A stretch of 9,812 nucleotides of DNA from an uncultured Bacteroidota bacterium (GTDB taxonomy: Bacteria; Bacteroidota; Bacteroidia; Chitinophagales; Chitinophagaceae): contig CAIZMD010000386.1 in the NCBI GenBank assembly GCA_903933995.1, positions 1-9,812 of the forward strand, written 5' to 3'. Made by a program: the position numbers and the translations under genes. The notes below the pieces were generated by a model that saw nothing but the letters and a program-made list of their open reading frames with translations, searched no databases and had not been told where the DNA came from. Positions 1 through 6,269 of the stretch are shown here, piece by piece; the stretch's first letter is position 1; each line of letters starts with the position of its first letter.

Positions 1-415
1 CTGGACCAAAAGCTGAGTTTTCGCTAGAGCTTCCCATGGCAAACTCATCACAGTTTTGGCGACCAATAATAATGGCTTCCTGCTCCAATAGTTTTTCAAC
101 TGCAGTAGCGTTATAAACACTGGTAAAATTTTCTAAGATTTTGGAACCGGCACTAACGTCGTGTCCCTTGTAACAAATCACGTCTTTGATTCCCACTACC
201 ACACCATGTAATTTGCCCATGGTAGCGCCGCTGGCGCGATGGGCGTCTAATTCGGCGGCTTTTGCCAAAGCTTCTTGGGCAAAAACTTCCAGATAGGCAT
301 TCAAACCTGGTCTGGCGGCAATGGCATCTACATAAAAACGAACGGCCTCCACACAGGTGGTTTGGCCGTTCTGTAATGCATTGTGATAGTCTTTGATGGA
401 GCTATACCTAAACAA
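1..415 (-). CDS. gatA: Asp/Glu-tRNA amidotransferase subunit A, N-terminal part (cut by window edge)
   Basis: GatA is the amidase subunit of GatCAB. It releases ammonia from glutamine so that Glu-tRNA(Gln) or Asp-tRNA(Asn) can be amidated in the cytoplasm. I translated 138 codons by eye. They show the amidase-signature start: GVVVGIKDV at about residues 71-79, whose Lys77 is the expected first residue of the Ser-cisSer-Lys triad, and DEFAMGSSSENSAFGP at 123-138. The Gly/Ser-rich segment with both catalytic serines lies past the left edge, so the gene is partial but not visibly broken. The start is taken as TTG at 415-413, because an in-frame TAG sits at 421-419 and the first in-frame ATG is only at codon 66, inside the conserved fold. 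The gene begins 26 bases after the tatA stop and is probably cotranscribed with it. Family assignment is firm; the TTG start is likely but inferred. Confidence 0.95.
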   Translation of the reverse strand, partial: MFRYSSIKDYHNALQNGQTTCVEAVRFYVDAIAARPGLNAYLEVFAQEALAKAAELDAHRASGATMGKLHGVVVGIKDVICYKGHDVSAGSKILENFTSVYNATAVEKLLEQEAIIIGRQNCDEFAMGSSSENSAFGP

Positions 416-441
416 AGGCTAAAGAGATTTAATGGTAGCAA

Positions 442-639
442 TTAAGGTTGAGTAGTAGGAGTGCTATCCTTTTCCTTCATACCTTCTTCTAATTCTTTTT
501 TCACGTTGTTCTTAGCATCGTTAAACTCACGAATACCTTTTCCAAGGCCTCTCATGAATTCGGGGATCTTACGACCACCAAACAATACCAACACCACAAC
601 AGCGATGAGCAAAATTTCTTGAAATCCTAAATTTCCCAT
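442..639 (-). CDS. tatA: Sec-independent (Tat) protein translocase subunit TatA/TatE
   Basis: This is a single-pass inner-membrane protein whose oligomers form the translocating element of the twin-arginine pathway, which exports folded proteins carrying an RR signal. The 65 residues show the family layout: a short N-terminus with Gln7-Glu8, a transmembrane helix at about 9-20 (ILLIAVVVLVLF), the FGG hinge at 20-22, an amphipathic helix with KIPEFMRGLGKGIREF, and a charged, disordered tail ending in TPTTQP. The length is at the short end but normal for TatA in this phylum. TatA and TatE cannot be separated from sequence alone, and no tatC is in view. A good promoter match lies about 20 bases upstream of the ATG, and gatA follows 26 bases downstream, suggesting a tatA-gatA transcript. 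The link between the two products is probably positional rather than functional. Confidence 0.95.
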   Translation of the reverse strand: MGNLGFQEILLIAVVVLVLFGGRKIPEFMRGLGKGIREFNDAKNNVKKELEEGMKEKDSTPTTQP

Positions 640-659
640 AAAAATTGATTTGAGGTGGT

Positions 660-689
660 CAAAGTTAAGGCAAAAGAAATGCTGAGCAA
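660..689 (-). promoter_or_regulatory. Promoter-like sequence for tatA-gatA (Bacteroidota type)
   Basis: On the minus strand, TTG at 689-687 is followed by 19 bases and then TAACTTTG at 667-660. This matches the Bacteroidota pattern TTG-N19-TAnnTTTG recognised by the primary sigma factor. It predicts a transcription start near 653 and a leader of about 15 bases before the tatA ATG at 639. It sits just past the rplS terminator, where a new promoter is needed. Seen in sequence; activity is inferred. Confidence 0.65.
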
Positions 690-722
690 TTAAATCTGCC
701 TAAGCTTGACAAGTTTTAACGA

Positions 723-759
723 AAAAGCGGAAGTTCAGCATAGCTAACCTTCCGCTTTT
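723..759 (-). terminator. Rho-independent terminator after rplS
   Basis: An 11-base perfect inverted repeat, AAAAGCGGAAG at 723-733 and CTTCCGCTTTT at 749-759, encloses a 15-base loop. Read on the minus strand, the stem ends in CTTCCGCTTTTTC, so a GC-rich stem base runs into a short U tract. It starts 19 bases after the rplS stop codon. The A-rich and T-rich flanks would also allow termination in the other direction, although no plus-strand gene enters from the left. Confidence 0.85.
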
Positions 760-778
760 ATTATTTTCAACTCGAAAA

Positions 779-1129
779 TTAGAAACGTTTTTCTTTAATA
801 CGAGCAGATTTACCGCTGCGCTCACGTAGGTAATACAACCTAGCTCTACGCACTTTACCGGTTTTGTTCAACAAGATGCTGTCGATGTTTGGAGACAGAA
901 TCGGGAACAGACGCTCAACGCCTACACCATCAGAAATCTTACGTACAGTGAAAGAAGCTGTGGCACCATTGCCTTGCAACTTGATCACATCGCCACGGAA
1001 GCTCTGGATACGCTCTTTACCACCCTCTACAATCTTATAGTTCACAGTGATATTATCACCTGCTTTAAACTTAGGGTATTCTTTCTTAACGGTCAATTGT
1101 TCGTGTACAAACTGAACTGCTGCGTTCAT
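779..1129 (-). CDS. rplS: 50S ribosomal protein L19
   Basis: L19 is a protein of the large ribosomal subunit near the 30S-50S interface. The 116-residue product matches the usual bacterial length of about 115 and shows the family's features in order: the N-terminal helix, FKAGDNITVNYKIVEGGKER at about 21-40, IQSFRGDVI at 41-49, SFTVRKISDGVGVERLFP, and the basic C-terminal part KVRRARLYYLRERSGKSARI followed by KEKRF. Nothing is missing or unusual. Unlike in many proteobacteria, rplS is not next to trmD, rimM or rpsP here. It lies between rny and tatA, with its own promoter-like sequence upstream and a strong terminator just downstream, so it probably makes a short single-gene transcript, perhaps with some read-through from rny. 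Confidence 0.98.
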   Translation of the reverse strand: MNAAVQFVHEQLTVKKEYPKFKAGDNITVNYKIVEGGKERIQSFRGDVIKLQGNGATASFTVRKISDGVGVERLFPILSPNIDSILLNKTGKVRRARLYYLRERSGKSARIKEKRF

Positions 1130-1151
1130 AACTTTAATTTTTAACGGACGG

Positions 1152-1159
1152 CAAAGGTA
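1152..1159 (-). promoter_or_regulatory. Promoter -7 element for rplS
   Basis: Reading the minus strand, TACCTTTG (1159-1152), followed by C, fits the Bacteroidota -7 consensus TAnnTTTG exactly. No TTG lies at the ideal -33 position; the nearest resemblance is a GTG 21 bases upstream. The element ends 22 bases before the rplS ATG, predicting a leader of roughly 17 bases, much like those of tatA and pheT. Activity is inferred. Confidence 0.55.
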
Positions 1160-1200
1160 GGGGATAAAAGATAAAATTTACACTAAAACTAGAATATTTT

Positions 1201-2766
1201 TTATCTGGCTACGTTTACAGCTCTTTTTTCTCTAATAACGGTTACTTTAATCTGACCTGGATAAGTCATATCGGTCTGGATTTTCTGGGCTATTTCAAAG
1301 CTTAGCTTATCGCTATCCCCATCTGTAACCTTCTCAGCCTCAACAATTACCCTCAATTCCCTACCAGCTTGAATAGCATAGGCTTTTTCTACACCCTGAT
1401 AAGCCATGGCTAGGTTTTCTAGATCCTTGATCCTTTGCAAATATTGTTGCATGATCTCCCTTCTAGCTCCAGGTCTAGCACCACTAATGGCGTCACAGGC
1501 TTGAATAATAGGAGAAATCACGTACTGCATTTCCATTTCATCGTGGTGAGCCCCAATTGCATTTACTACTGCAGGGTTTTCGCCATATTTTTCAGCCAGT
1601 TTAGCACCTAATAAGGCGTGGCTCAATTCAGTTTCCTCATCTGGAACCTTACCAATATCGTGGAGTAAACCAGCGCGTTTGGCCAATTTAGGGTTCATAC
1701 CCAATTCTGCAGCCATAATGCCGCACAAATTGGCGGTTTCCCTACTGTGCATGAGCAAATTCTGACCATAAGAAGAACGGAAACGCATTTTACCAACTAT
1801 ACGCACCAATTCTTTGTGCAAGCCATGGATCCCCATTTCTATCACGGTTCTTTCACCAATTTCCATCACCTGCTCTTCCAATTGTCTGCGGGTTTTTTCA
1901 ACCACTTCTTCAATACGGGCTGGGTGAATCCTACCATCGGCCACCAAGCGCTGCAAGCTCAATCGAGCAATTTCTCTACGCAATGGGTCAAAAGAAGAAA
2001 GGATAATGGCTTCAGGTGTATCGTCTACAATTAAGTCAACCCCAGTAGCGGCTTCAATAGCACGGATATTTCTACCCTCTCTACCAATGATCTGACCTTT
2101 GATTTCGTCTGTTTCTAAGTTGAATACGGTTACCGTGTTCTCAATAGTGATTTCCGCAGCGGTACGCTGAATAGACTGAATCACAATCTTACGGGCTTCT
2201 TTATTGGCTTTGAGTTTGGCGTCTTCAATAATGTCTTGTTGCAGACCCAAGGCTTGAGAATGTGCTTCTTGTTTCAGGCTTTCAATTAATTGGGCCTTGG
2301 CTTCTTCTGCGCTTAGGTTGGCAATTTTTTCCAATCTGCGAATATGCTCTTCTTGGTGCTTTTCAAGTTCTGTACGTTTCAGGTTCACCACTTCAATCTG
2401 ACGATTTAGGTTTTCCTTGATTACGTCATTGTCCTTGCCCTGTTTGTCTAGATTGGCCTCTTTTTGGTTAATAGAAACCTCTTTTTGCTTGATGCGGTTT
2501 TCAGCTTCTCCCAGTTTGCGGTTGCGCTCATTTACCTCTTTCTCATACTCACTCTTCAACTGTACAAAGCGCTCTTTAGCCTCAAGTTGTTTTTCCTTTT
2601 TTACGGTTTCAGCCCTTAATTCGGCTTCTTTTAAAATGGTTTGGGCCTGTAATTCGGCGTCTTCCACCTGTTTTTTGGTGTTCTGGTTAAACAAAAGTTT
2701 ACCCGAGACAACACCCACAATTAGTGATACTGCACCAATTATAATAGATAAAATCATTGGATCCAT
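1201..2766 (-). CDS. rny: Ribonuclease Y
   Basis: RNase Y is a membrane-anchored endoribonuclease that starts decay and processing of many mRNAs. The 521-residue product has the complete architecture: an N-terminal transmembrane helix at about 4-26, a long highly charged coiled coil at about 28-190, and a KH domain with the GREG loop at 228-231 (IIGREGRNIRAIE). The metal-dependent HD phosphohydrolase domain follows, with His340, the His369-Asp370 pair in LLHDIGKV, His407-His408 in AHHDE, and the final Asp425 in ACDAISGARPGARRE. All expected metal ligands are present, so it should be active. Length is close to the usual 515-525. The start MDPMILS is chosen because it directly precedes the membrane helix; Met4 is an alternative. 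It lies 129 bases downstream of zapA and 71 bases upstream of rplS. No convincing terminator follows it. Confidence 0.97.
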   Translation of the reverse strand: MDPMILSIIIGAVSLIVGVVSGKLLFNQNTKKQVEDAELQAQTILKEAELRAETVKKEKQLEAKERFVQLKSEYEKEVNERNRKLGEAENRIKQKEVSINQKEANLDKQGKDNDVIKENLNRQIEVVNLKRTELEKHQEEHIRRLEKIANLSAEEAKAQLIESLKQEAHSQALGLQQDIIEDAKLKANKEARKIVIQSIQRTAAEITIENTVTVFNLETDEIKGQIIGREGRNIRAIEAATGVDLIVDDTPEAIILSSFDPLRREIARLSLQRLVADGRIHPARIEEVVEKTRRQLEEQVMEIGERTVIEMGIHGLHKELVRIVGKMRFRSSYGQNLLMHSRETANLCGIMAAELGMNPKLAKRAGLLHDIGKVPDEETELSHALLGAKLAEKYGENPAVVNAIGAHHDEMEMQYVISPIIQACDAISGARPGARREIMQQYLQRIKDLENLAMAYQGVEKAYAIQAGRELRVIVEAEKVTDGDSDKLSFEIAQKIQTDMTYPGQIKVTVIREKRAVNVAR

Positions 2767-2850
2767 GTTCTTGGAAATTTTTTAAAAAAGTTCAGAATCG
2801 TTTTTCACTGGTCACATCTCATTTTTTCGTAATGAACAAATGACAATAGG

Positions 2851-2858
2851 CGAAGATA
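2851..2858 (-). promoter_or_regulatory. Possible -7 element upstream of rny
   Basis: TATCTTCG on the minus strand (2858-2851) is one base off TAnnTTTG and sits in the 129-base gap between zapA and rny. No TTG is found 19-20 bases upstream, and the implied leader of about 80 bases is longer than at neighbouring genes. A weak call; rny may simply be read through from zapA. Confidence 0.3.
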
Positions 2859-2895
2859 GTCAAATAATCAAAGTGAAATGTCTAAGCTAGGGGCA

Positions 2896-3192
2896 TTACT
2901 TATTTTCTTGGAGGGCTTTGTCTAACTGCTTTTCCAATCCCCCTAATTGCAAGGCAAGATCGTTCCATTTAACCAAGAGGTTTTCAGACTGAGACTGTTC
3001 CGTTGCAAACCAAAGCAAGGCCATGGAAACATAGTCCTGCATGTCTTTGCCGGCAAAATTGGTTTTGAATTCGGTGATTTTATCATTGATCAAACCTGCG
3101 GTCTTGCGTACCATTTCCTCGTCTGAAACTTCAATTTTCAGGCGATAGGTTCTATCTGCAATGACAATATTTACGGGAATCAGTTCTTCCAT
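2896..3192 (-). CDS. zapA: Cell division protein ZapA
   Basis: ZapA binds FtsZ in the cytoplasm and bundles its filaments, helping to stabilise the division ring. The 98-residue product has the family's two parts: an N-terminal beta-strand domain beginning with PVNIVIADRTYRLKIEVSDE and leading into a helix (MVRKTAGLINDKI), then a C-terminal coiled coil (about 52-98) with SMALLWFATEQSQSENL. The length is typical. Its start lies four bases after the stop of the upstream coiled-coil gene, so the two are almost certainly translated from one mRNA. ZapA sequences are short and diverge widely, but the pattern and the pheT/small-coiled-coil/zapA/rny order agree with what I recall from other Bacteroidota. 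Nothing in the sequence suggests loss of function. Confidence 0.88.
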   Translation of the reverse strand: MEELIPVNIVIADRTYRLKIEVSDEEMVRKTAGLINDKITEFKTNFAGKDMQDYVSMALLWFATEQSQSENLLVKWNDLALQLGGLEKQLDKALQENK

Positions 3193-3196
3193 TTGC

Positions 3197-3484
3197 TTAA
3201 GAGTTCAGTAATGCCAAGCATTTTTCAATTTCCTTCAAGTAACCGTCTATGCGCTTTTCCATTTGCTGTTTATCAGCCGGGCTCCATTTGGCCCCGCCAA
3301 TGGCAGCGCTTTCCAATTGTTGTTTCAATCCTTCCAGCATGGAGTCTTGTCCATCTTTATCCATCAAGGCCTTATCCAAGTCCTTTTTCAGGCGCAGGTT
3401 CTCCTTTTGCAGCAACTGTTGTTGCTTGAGCAACAATTGTAGCTTGTCCTGGATTGATTTCAATTGTAAGGAAAGGTCTTCCAT
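3197..3484 (-). CDS. Small coiled-coil protein of unknown function, upstream of zapA
   Basis: I do not recognise a named family. The 95-residue product has no signal peptide or membrane helix and should be cytoplasmic. About the first 40 residues form a Leu/Gln/Lys-rich coiled coil with heptad-like leucines (SIQDKLQLLLKQQQLLQKEN). A polar stretch and a GGAKWSP turn at about 63-69 follow, then a second helix ending KEIEKCLALLNS that looks like the most conserved part. It ends four bases before the zapA start and begins 58 bases after the pheT stop, so it is most likely expressed with zapA. A small coiled-coil protein translationally coupled to zapA suggests a division role, perhaps like ZapB, which bridges ZapA in E. 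coli. That is inference from context and shape; I see no direct ZapB homology. Confidence 0.8.
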   Translation of the reverse strand: MEDLSLQLKSIQDKLQLLLKQQQLLQKENLRLKKDLDKALMDKDGQDSMLEGLKQQLESAAIGGAKWSPADKQQMEKRIDGYLKEIEKCLALLNS

Positions 3485-3519
3485 CCATCTAATTTATACA
3501 TTAAGCAGCACACCCATAT

Positions 3520-3542
3520 AAAAGCTGGCTATTTTTTAGCCA
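3520..3542 (-). terminator. Weak Rho-independent terminator after pheT
   Basis: Immediately after the pheT stop codon (3545-3543), the minus-strand transcript can fold as TGGCTA-AAAAA-TAGCCA (3542-3526), a perfect 6-base stem with a five-A loop, followed by GC and four U. The stem is short and the U tract is brief and set two bases off, so termination is probably partial. That would allow some read-through into the coiled-coil/zapA genes, for which I see no clear separate promoter. Confidence 0.5.
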
Positions 3543-5960
3543 CTACTTACGAATCTCTGCTCCTAGTTCTTTTTCAAAATTTTGTACCAACCTGGCTACC
3601 ATGCCGTCTACTTCTTTGTCTGTAAGGGTTTTTCCCTCGTCCACAAAAGTAAAACTCACGGCCATTGACTTCTTGTCTACACCCAACTTGTCGCTTTCAA
3701 ATAAGTCAAACAAACGCATTTGTTGCAGTTTAGACAGGTTAGACTTGCGTACCTGTTGGTCAATGAGGTCAAAACTCAAACTTCTATCAACTACCAAAGC
3801 TAGGTCACGCTGCATGGCTGGAAACTTACTCACTTCTTTGTAAGTGATTTTTTTCTGTGAAGCCAATTCCAATAACCTGCCAAATTGAATATCTATATAG
3901 AAAACGGGTTGTTTGATATCAAAAGCATCCAATTGTTTTTTGGAAACTTCTAACACATACCCAATTTCTTTTTTACCAGATTTGAGTATGAGTTTGCCAG
4001 CAGTGTCTTCTTGTACTTGAAACTGTGCAGCGTTTAAACCACAGAGTTGCAAAATGGCCGCGGCCACACCCTTGGCTTTATAAATATCAAAAGCACGGCT
4101 CTTTACTTGCCAAGAAGGATCCTGATCGGCACCAGTAAAATAGAGTGCCAAATGTTCCGCTTCTGAATACGCACCAGGAGCAGAACTGTTATACGTTTTT
4201 CCCAACTCAAAAAACAGGAGGTTATTATTTCTTCTATTGAGGTTATAAGCCAGGGTTTCTAAACCAGTTTCTAGCATCGAAGGGCGCAAAATGTCAAGGT
4301 CTGCACTCAGGTTATTGATCATTTTTACAGCGCTAGCCAATACCTCTTCACCAAAGTATTTACTATTGGTGATGCTATTGGTCAAAATCTCTACAAAGCC
4401 CTGCCCTACTAGGTAATTGGCAATTTTGTCTTTGAGATTTTCTTTAAATGCAGTTGCATCTGTTGCAGGACTAATGGTAATGGTAGAAGGAATTTCTATA
4501 TTGTCTAAACCGTCAATCCGGATAATCTCTTCTACAATATCGGCCGGCAGGCTAATATCTGGTTTACTTCTTGGAACAGCTACACGCAATTCATCCAAAC
4601 CTTCTTTGAGAATTTCAAAACCAAGACTATTCAAAATGCGGTTCACCTTATCGGGATGGTAGTTTTTACCACTCAATTTTTTTAGGTAATGGTGCTTGAG
4701 CGATACCTCAGTTTTGGGTTGTGGCGCAGGATAAAAATCAACTACTTCACTAGAGATCTCACCACCAGCCAATTCTTTGATCATGAGCACGGCTCTTTTG
4801 AGCACATGTACTGTATTATCAATATCAACCCCTTTTTCAAACCTAGTAGCTGCGTCTGTTCTTAGACCATGATAGACCGATGTTTTACGAATAGTAGATG
4901 GTGCAAACCAGGCACTTTCTAAAAAGATATTTTTGGTGCTGGCCGTTACCCCAGATTTCTGACCACCATAAACACCCGCAATACACATGCCTTCTGCAGC
5001 ATTACAGATCATCAGGTCTTTGTCTGTTAGTTTTCTTTCTTTACCATCAAGGGTCATAAATACCGAATCCTTGGCTAAGTTTTTGACAACCACTTCTCCA
5101 CCAACAATGGCGTCTGCGTCAAAAGCATGCAAGGGTTGCCCCGTTTCATGCAAGATGAAATTGGTGATGTCTACAATATTATTGATAGGTCTTAGTCCAA
5201 TAGAAAGTAATCTGTTTTTGAGCCAATCTGGCGATTCTGCTACCGTTACGCCACTAATGCTGATTCCCGCATAACGTGGACAATCCGCTGCATTTTCTAC
5301 GGTTACTTTAATGGGCAAATTGGTATTGTCATGTTTGAAGCCATTGCTAAAAGGCGTTTTTACCCTTGCGTCTTTTTGGTGATGCGTTAGGTAAGCACAA
5401 ACGTCTCTGGCTACCCCAAAATGACTCATGGCATCCATTCTATTGGGTGTTAAACCAATTTCATAGATCCAATCGCTATAAGGCTGAAAATAAGTAGCAG
5501 CAGGGGTTCCAGGAACTGCGTCTGCACCAAGAACAATAATTCCATCATGGCTACCACCCAGGCCAATCTCGTCTTCTGCACAAATCATACCCTGACTTTC
5601 AACCCCACGAATCTTGGCCAATTTCATGGTCATGGGTTCTCCACTCAAGGGATAAATAGTTGTACCAACGGTAGCCACCACTACTTTTTGACCCGTAGCC
5701 ACATTGGATGCGCCACAAACTACTTGCAAGGGTTCTGCAGCGCCAATATTTACAGTAGTCAATTTTAATTTATCTGCATTGGGATGCTGTTGGCAATCCA
5801 ACACTTCTCCAATCACCAAACCTGCCAAACCACCTTTGATGCGTTCGTATTTTTCCAGACTCTCCACTTCTAAACCAATAGAAGTAAGGATTTTGGACAA
5901 TTTTTCAGGATCCAAGACCTCAGGAAGGTATTCGCTCAACCAATTGTAACTAATCGTCAT
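3543..5960 (-). CDS. pheT: Phenylalanine-tRNA ligase beta subunit
   Basis: PheT is the large subunit of the cytoplasmic (alpha-beta)2 enzyme that charges tRNA-Phe. It carries the tRNA-binding and editing modules, while catalysis is in PheS, which is not in this window. The 805 residues are close to the usual bacterial length (about 795). In order I see the N-terminal helix domain (MTISYNWLSEYLP), the EMAP-like tRNA-binding domain at about 42-153 (HPNADKLKLTTVN), the B3/B4 editing domain at about 200-370 (RPINNIVDITNFI), and the B5 domain up to about 475 (DIVEEIIRIDGLDNI). The catalytic-like core comes next, then the C-terminal ferredoxin-fold anticodon-binding domain over about the last 95 residues (KFPAMQRDLALVV, TFVDEGKTLTDKEVD). 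It is complete and opens the minus-strand gene series; its start faces dnaB across 392 bases. Confidence 0.98.
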   Translation of the reverse strand: MTISYNWLSEYLPEVLDPEKLSKILTSIGLEVESLEKYERIKGGLAGLVIGEVLDCQQHPNADKLKLTTVNIGAAEPLQVVCGASNVATGQKVVVATVGTTIYPLSGEPMTMKLAKIRGVESQGMICAEDEIGLGGSHDGIIVLGADAVPGTPAATYFQPYSDWIYEIGLTPNRMDAMSHFGVARDVCAYLTHHQKDARVKTPFSNGFKHDNTNLPIKVTVENAADCPRYAGISISGVTVAESPDWLKNRLLSIGLRPINNIVDITNFILHETGQPLHAFDADAIVGGEVVVKNLAKDSVFMTLDGKERKLTDKDLMICNAAEGMCIAGVYGGQKSGVTASTKNIFLESAWFAPSTIRKTSVYHGLRTDAATRFEKGVDIDNTVHVLKRAVLMIKELAGGEISSEVVDFYPAPQPKTEVSLKHHYLKKLSGKNYHPDKVNRILNSLGFEILKEGLDELRVAVPRSKPDISLPADIVEEIIRIDGLDNIEIPSTITISPATDATAFKENLKDKIANYLVGQGFVEILTNSITNSKYFGEEVLASAVKMINNLSADLDILRPSMLETGLETLAYNLNRRNNNLLFFELGKTYNSSAPGAYSEAEHLALYFTGADQDPSWQVKSRAFDIYKAKGVAAAILQLCGLNAAQFQVQEDTAGKLILKSGKKEIGYVLEVSKKQLDAFDIKQPVFYIDIQFGRLLELASQKKITYKEVSKFPAMQRDLALVVDRSLSFDLIDQQVRKSNLSKLQQMRLFDLFESDKLGVDKKSMAVSFTFVDEGKTLTDKEVDGMVARLVQNFEKELGAEIRK

Positions 5961-5983
5961 GTTTCAAATCCATTTACGGTTGC

Positions 5984-5991
5984 CAAAAATA
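5984..5991 (-). promoter_or_regulatory. Promoter -7 element for pheT
   Basis: TATTTTTG on the minus strand (5991-5984) fits TAnnTTTG exactly. It ends 23 bases before the pheT ATG, predicting a leader of about 17 bases. No good TTG is found at the -33 position, so the call rests on the -7 match and on the position, which resembles those seen for tatA and rplS. Confidence 0.5.
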
Positions 5992-6052
5992 GGTTATAAA
6001 AGCGGGATATATACCTAAAAATGCAAGGTGAATACCTTTTGAGTTAAGTCAT

Positions 6053-6074
6053 TTTGGGGATTTGGAGCCCCAAA
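6053..6074. repeat. Inverted repeat TTTGGGG/CCCCAAA
   Basis: A perfect 7-base inverted repeat (6053-6059 and 6068-6074) surrounds an 8-base loop. The loop contains TTTGG, which can pair alternatively with CCAAA at 6070-6074. There is no U tract on either strand, and it lies upstream of both predicted promoters, so it is probably not a terminator or part of a leader. It may be a protein-binding DNA site. Confidence 0.5.
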
Positions 6075-6135
6075 TTGAGAAAAATCTTTCTGCACAAGGC
6101 TATGTGTATATTTCTAGAAAAAGGTAGGAAAACTT

Positions 6136-6165
6136 TTGAAATTGGTGGATAACAGTGGTACTTTG
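6136..6165 (+). promoter_or_regulatory. Possible promoter for dnaB
   Basis: TTG at 6136-6138, then 20 bases, then TACTTTG at 6159-6165. This resembles the Bacteroidota pattern but has one base fewer inside the -7 element (TAnTTTG). It would give a leader of about 180 bases containing the palindrome and the stem-loop. No better candidate is found closer to dnaB. It overlaps two of the DnaA-box-like repeats, so a protein bound there could block or tune dnaB transcription. Confidence 0.3.
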
Positions 6166-6219
6166 TGTGAATAGCCCCTATTTTCATGTGAATGGCCATG
6201 GAATAACCTGTGGACGAAA
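6144..6219 (+). repeat. Four phased DnaA-box-like direct repeats
   Basis: Four related 9-mers lie in the same orientation: GGTGGATAA (6144-6152), TGTGAATAG (6166-6174), TGTGAATGG (6187-6195) and TGTGGACGA (6209-6217). Start-to-start distances are 22, 21 and 22 bases, about two helical turns. The middle two extend to an 11-base near-repeat, TGTGAATAGCC and TGTGAATGGCC, with one mismatch. Compared with the DnaA box read as TGTGGATAA, they differ at 1, 2, 3 and 2 positions. Weaker relatives occur at 6103-6111 (TGTGTATAT) and, in opposite orientation, at 6088-6096 (TTCTGCACA against TTATCCACA). Repeats and spacing are seen directly; DnaA binding is inferred. Confidence 0.5.
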
Positions 6220-6225
6220 ATTGAA

Positions 6226-6241
6226 GTAAAAATATTTTTAC
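6226..6241. repeat. Perfect 16-base AT-rich palindrome
   Basis: GTAAAAATATTTTTAC is fully self-complementary. It lies in an AT-rich patch (about 6216-6242) starting nine bases after the last DnaA-box-like repeat and 111 bases before the dnaB ATG. It could be an easily melted element, a cruciform-prone site, or the operator of a dimeric regulator. Confidence 0.7.
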
Positions 6242-6269
6242 AACCCGATTTCTTAGCTCATATTCGCTC

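Noticed and set aside
679..741. Long-range pairing of ATGCTGA (679-685) with TCAGCAT (735-741)
   Set aside because: Only 7 bases separated by about 50, with one arm in the terminator loop and the other in the promoter spacer; expected by chance and with no mechanism.
1747..2785. Plus-strand open frames of 95 and 122 codons opposite rny
   Set aside because: They are shadows of rny, whose domains and catalytic residues are unambiguous. Their translations are low in recognisable motifs and they have no promoter or neighbours of their own.
3489..3496. TAAATTAG as a -7 element for the coiled-coil/zapA genes
   Set aside because: It is one base off consensus, lies only four bases from the ATG, and has no TTG upstream. 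It would give an almost leaderless mRNA.
3193..3521. Plus-strand open frames opposite the coiled-coil gene
   Set aside because: They are rich in Ser, Cys and Phe, as expected from the complement of Gln/Lys/Leu codons. The minus-strand frame fits the tight spacing to zapA.
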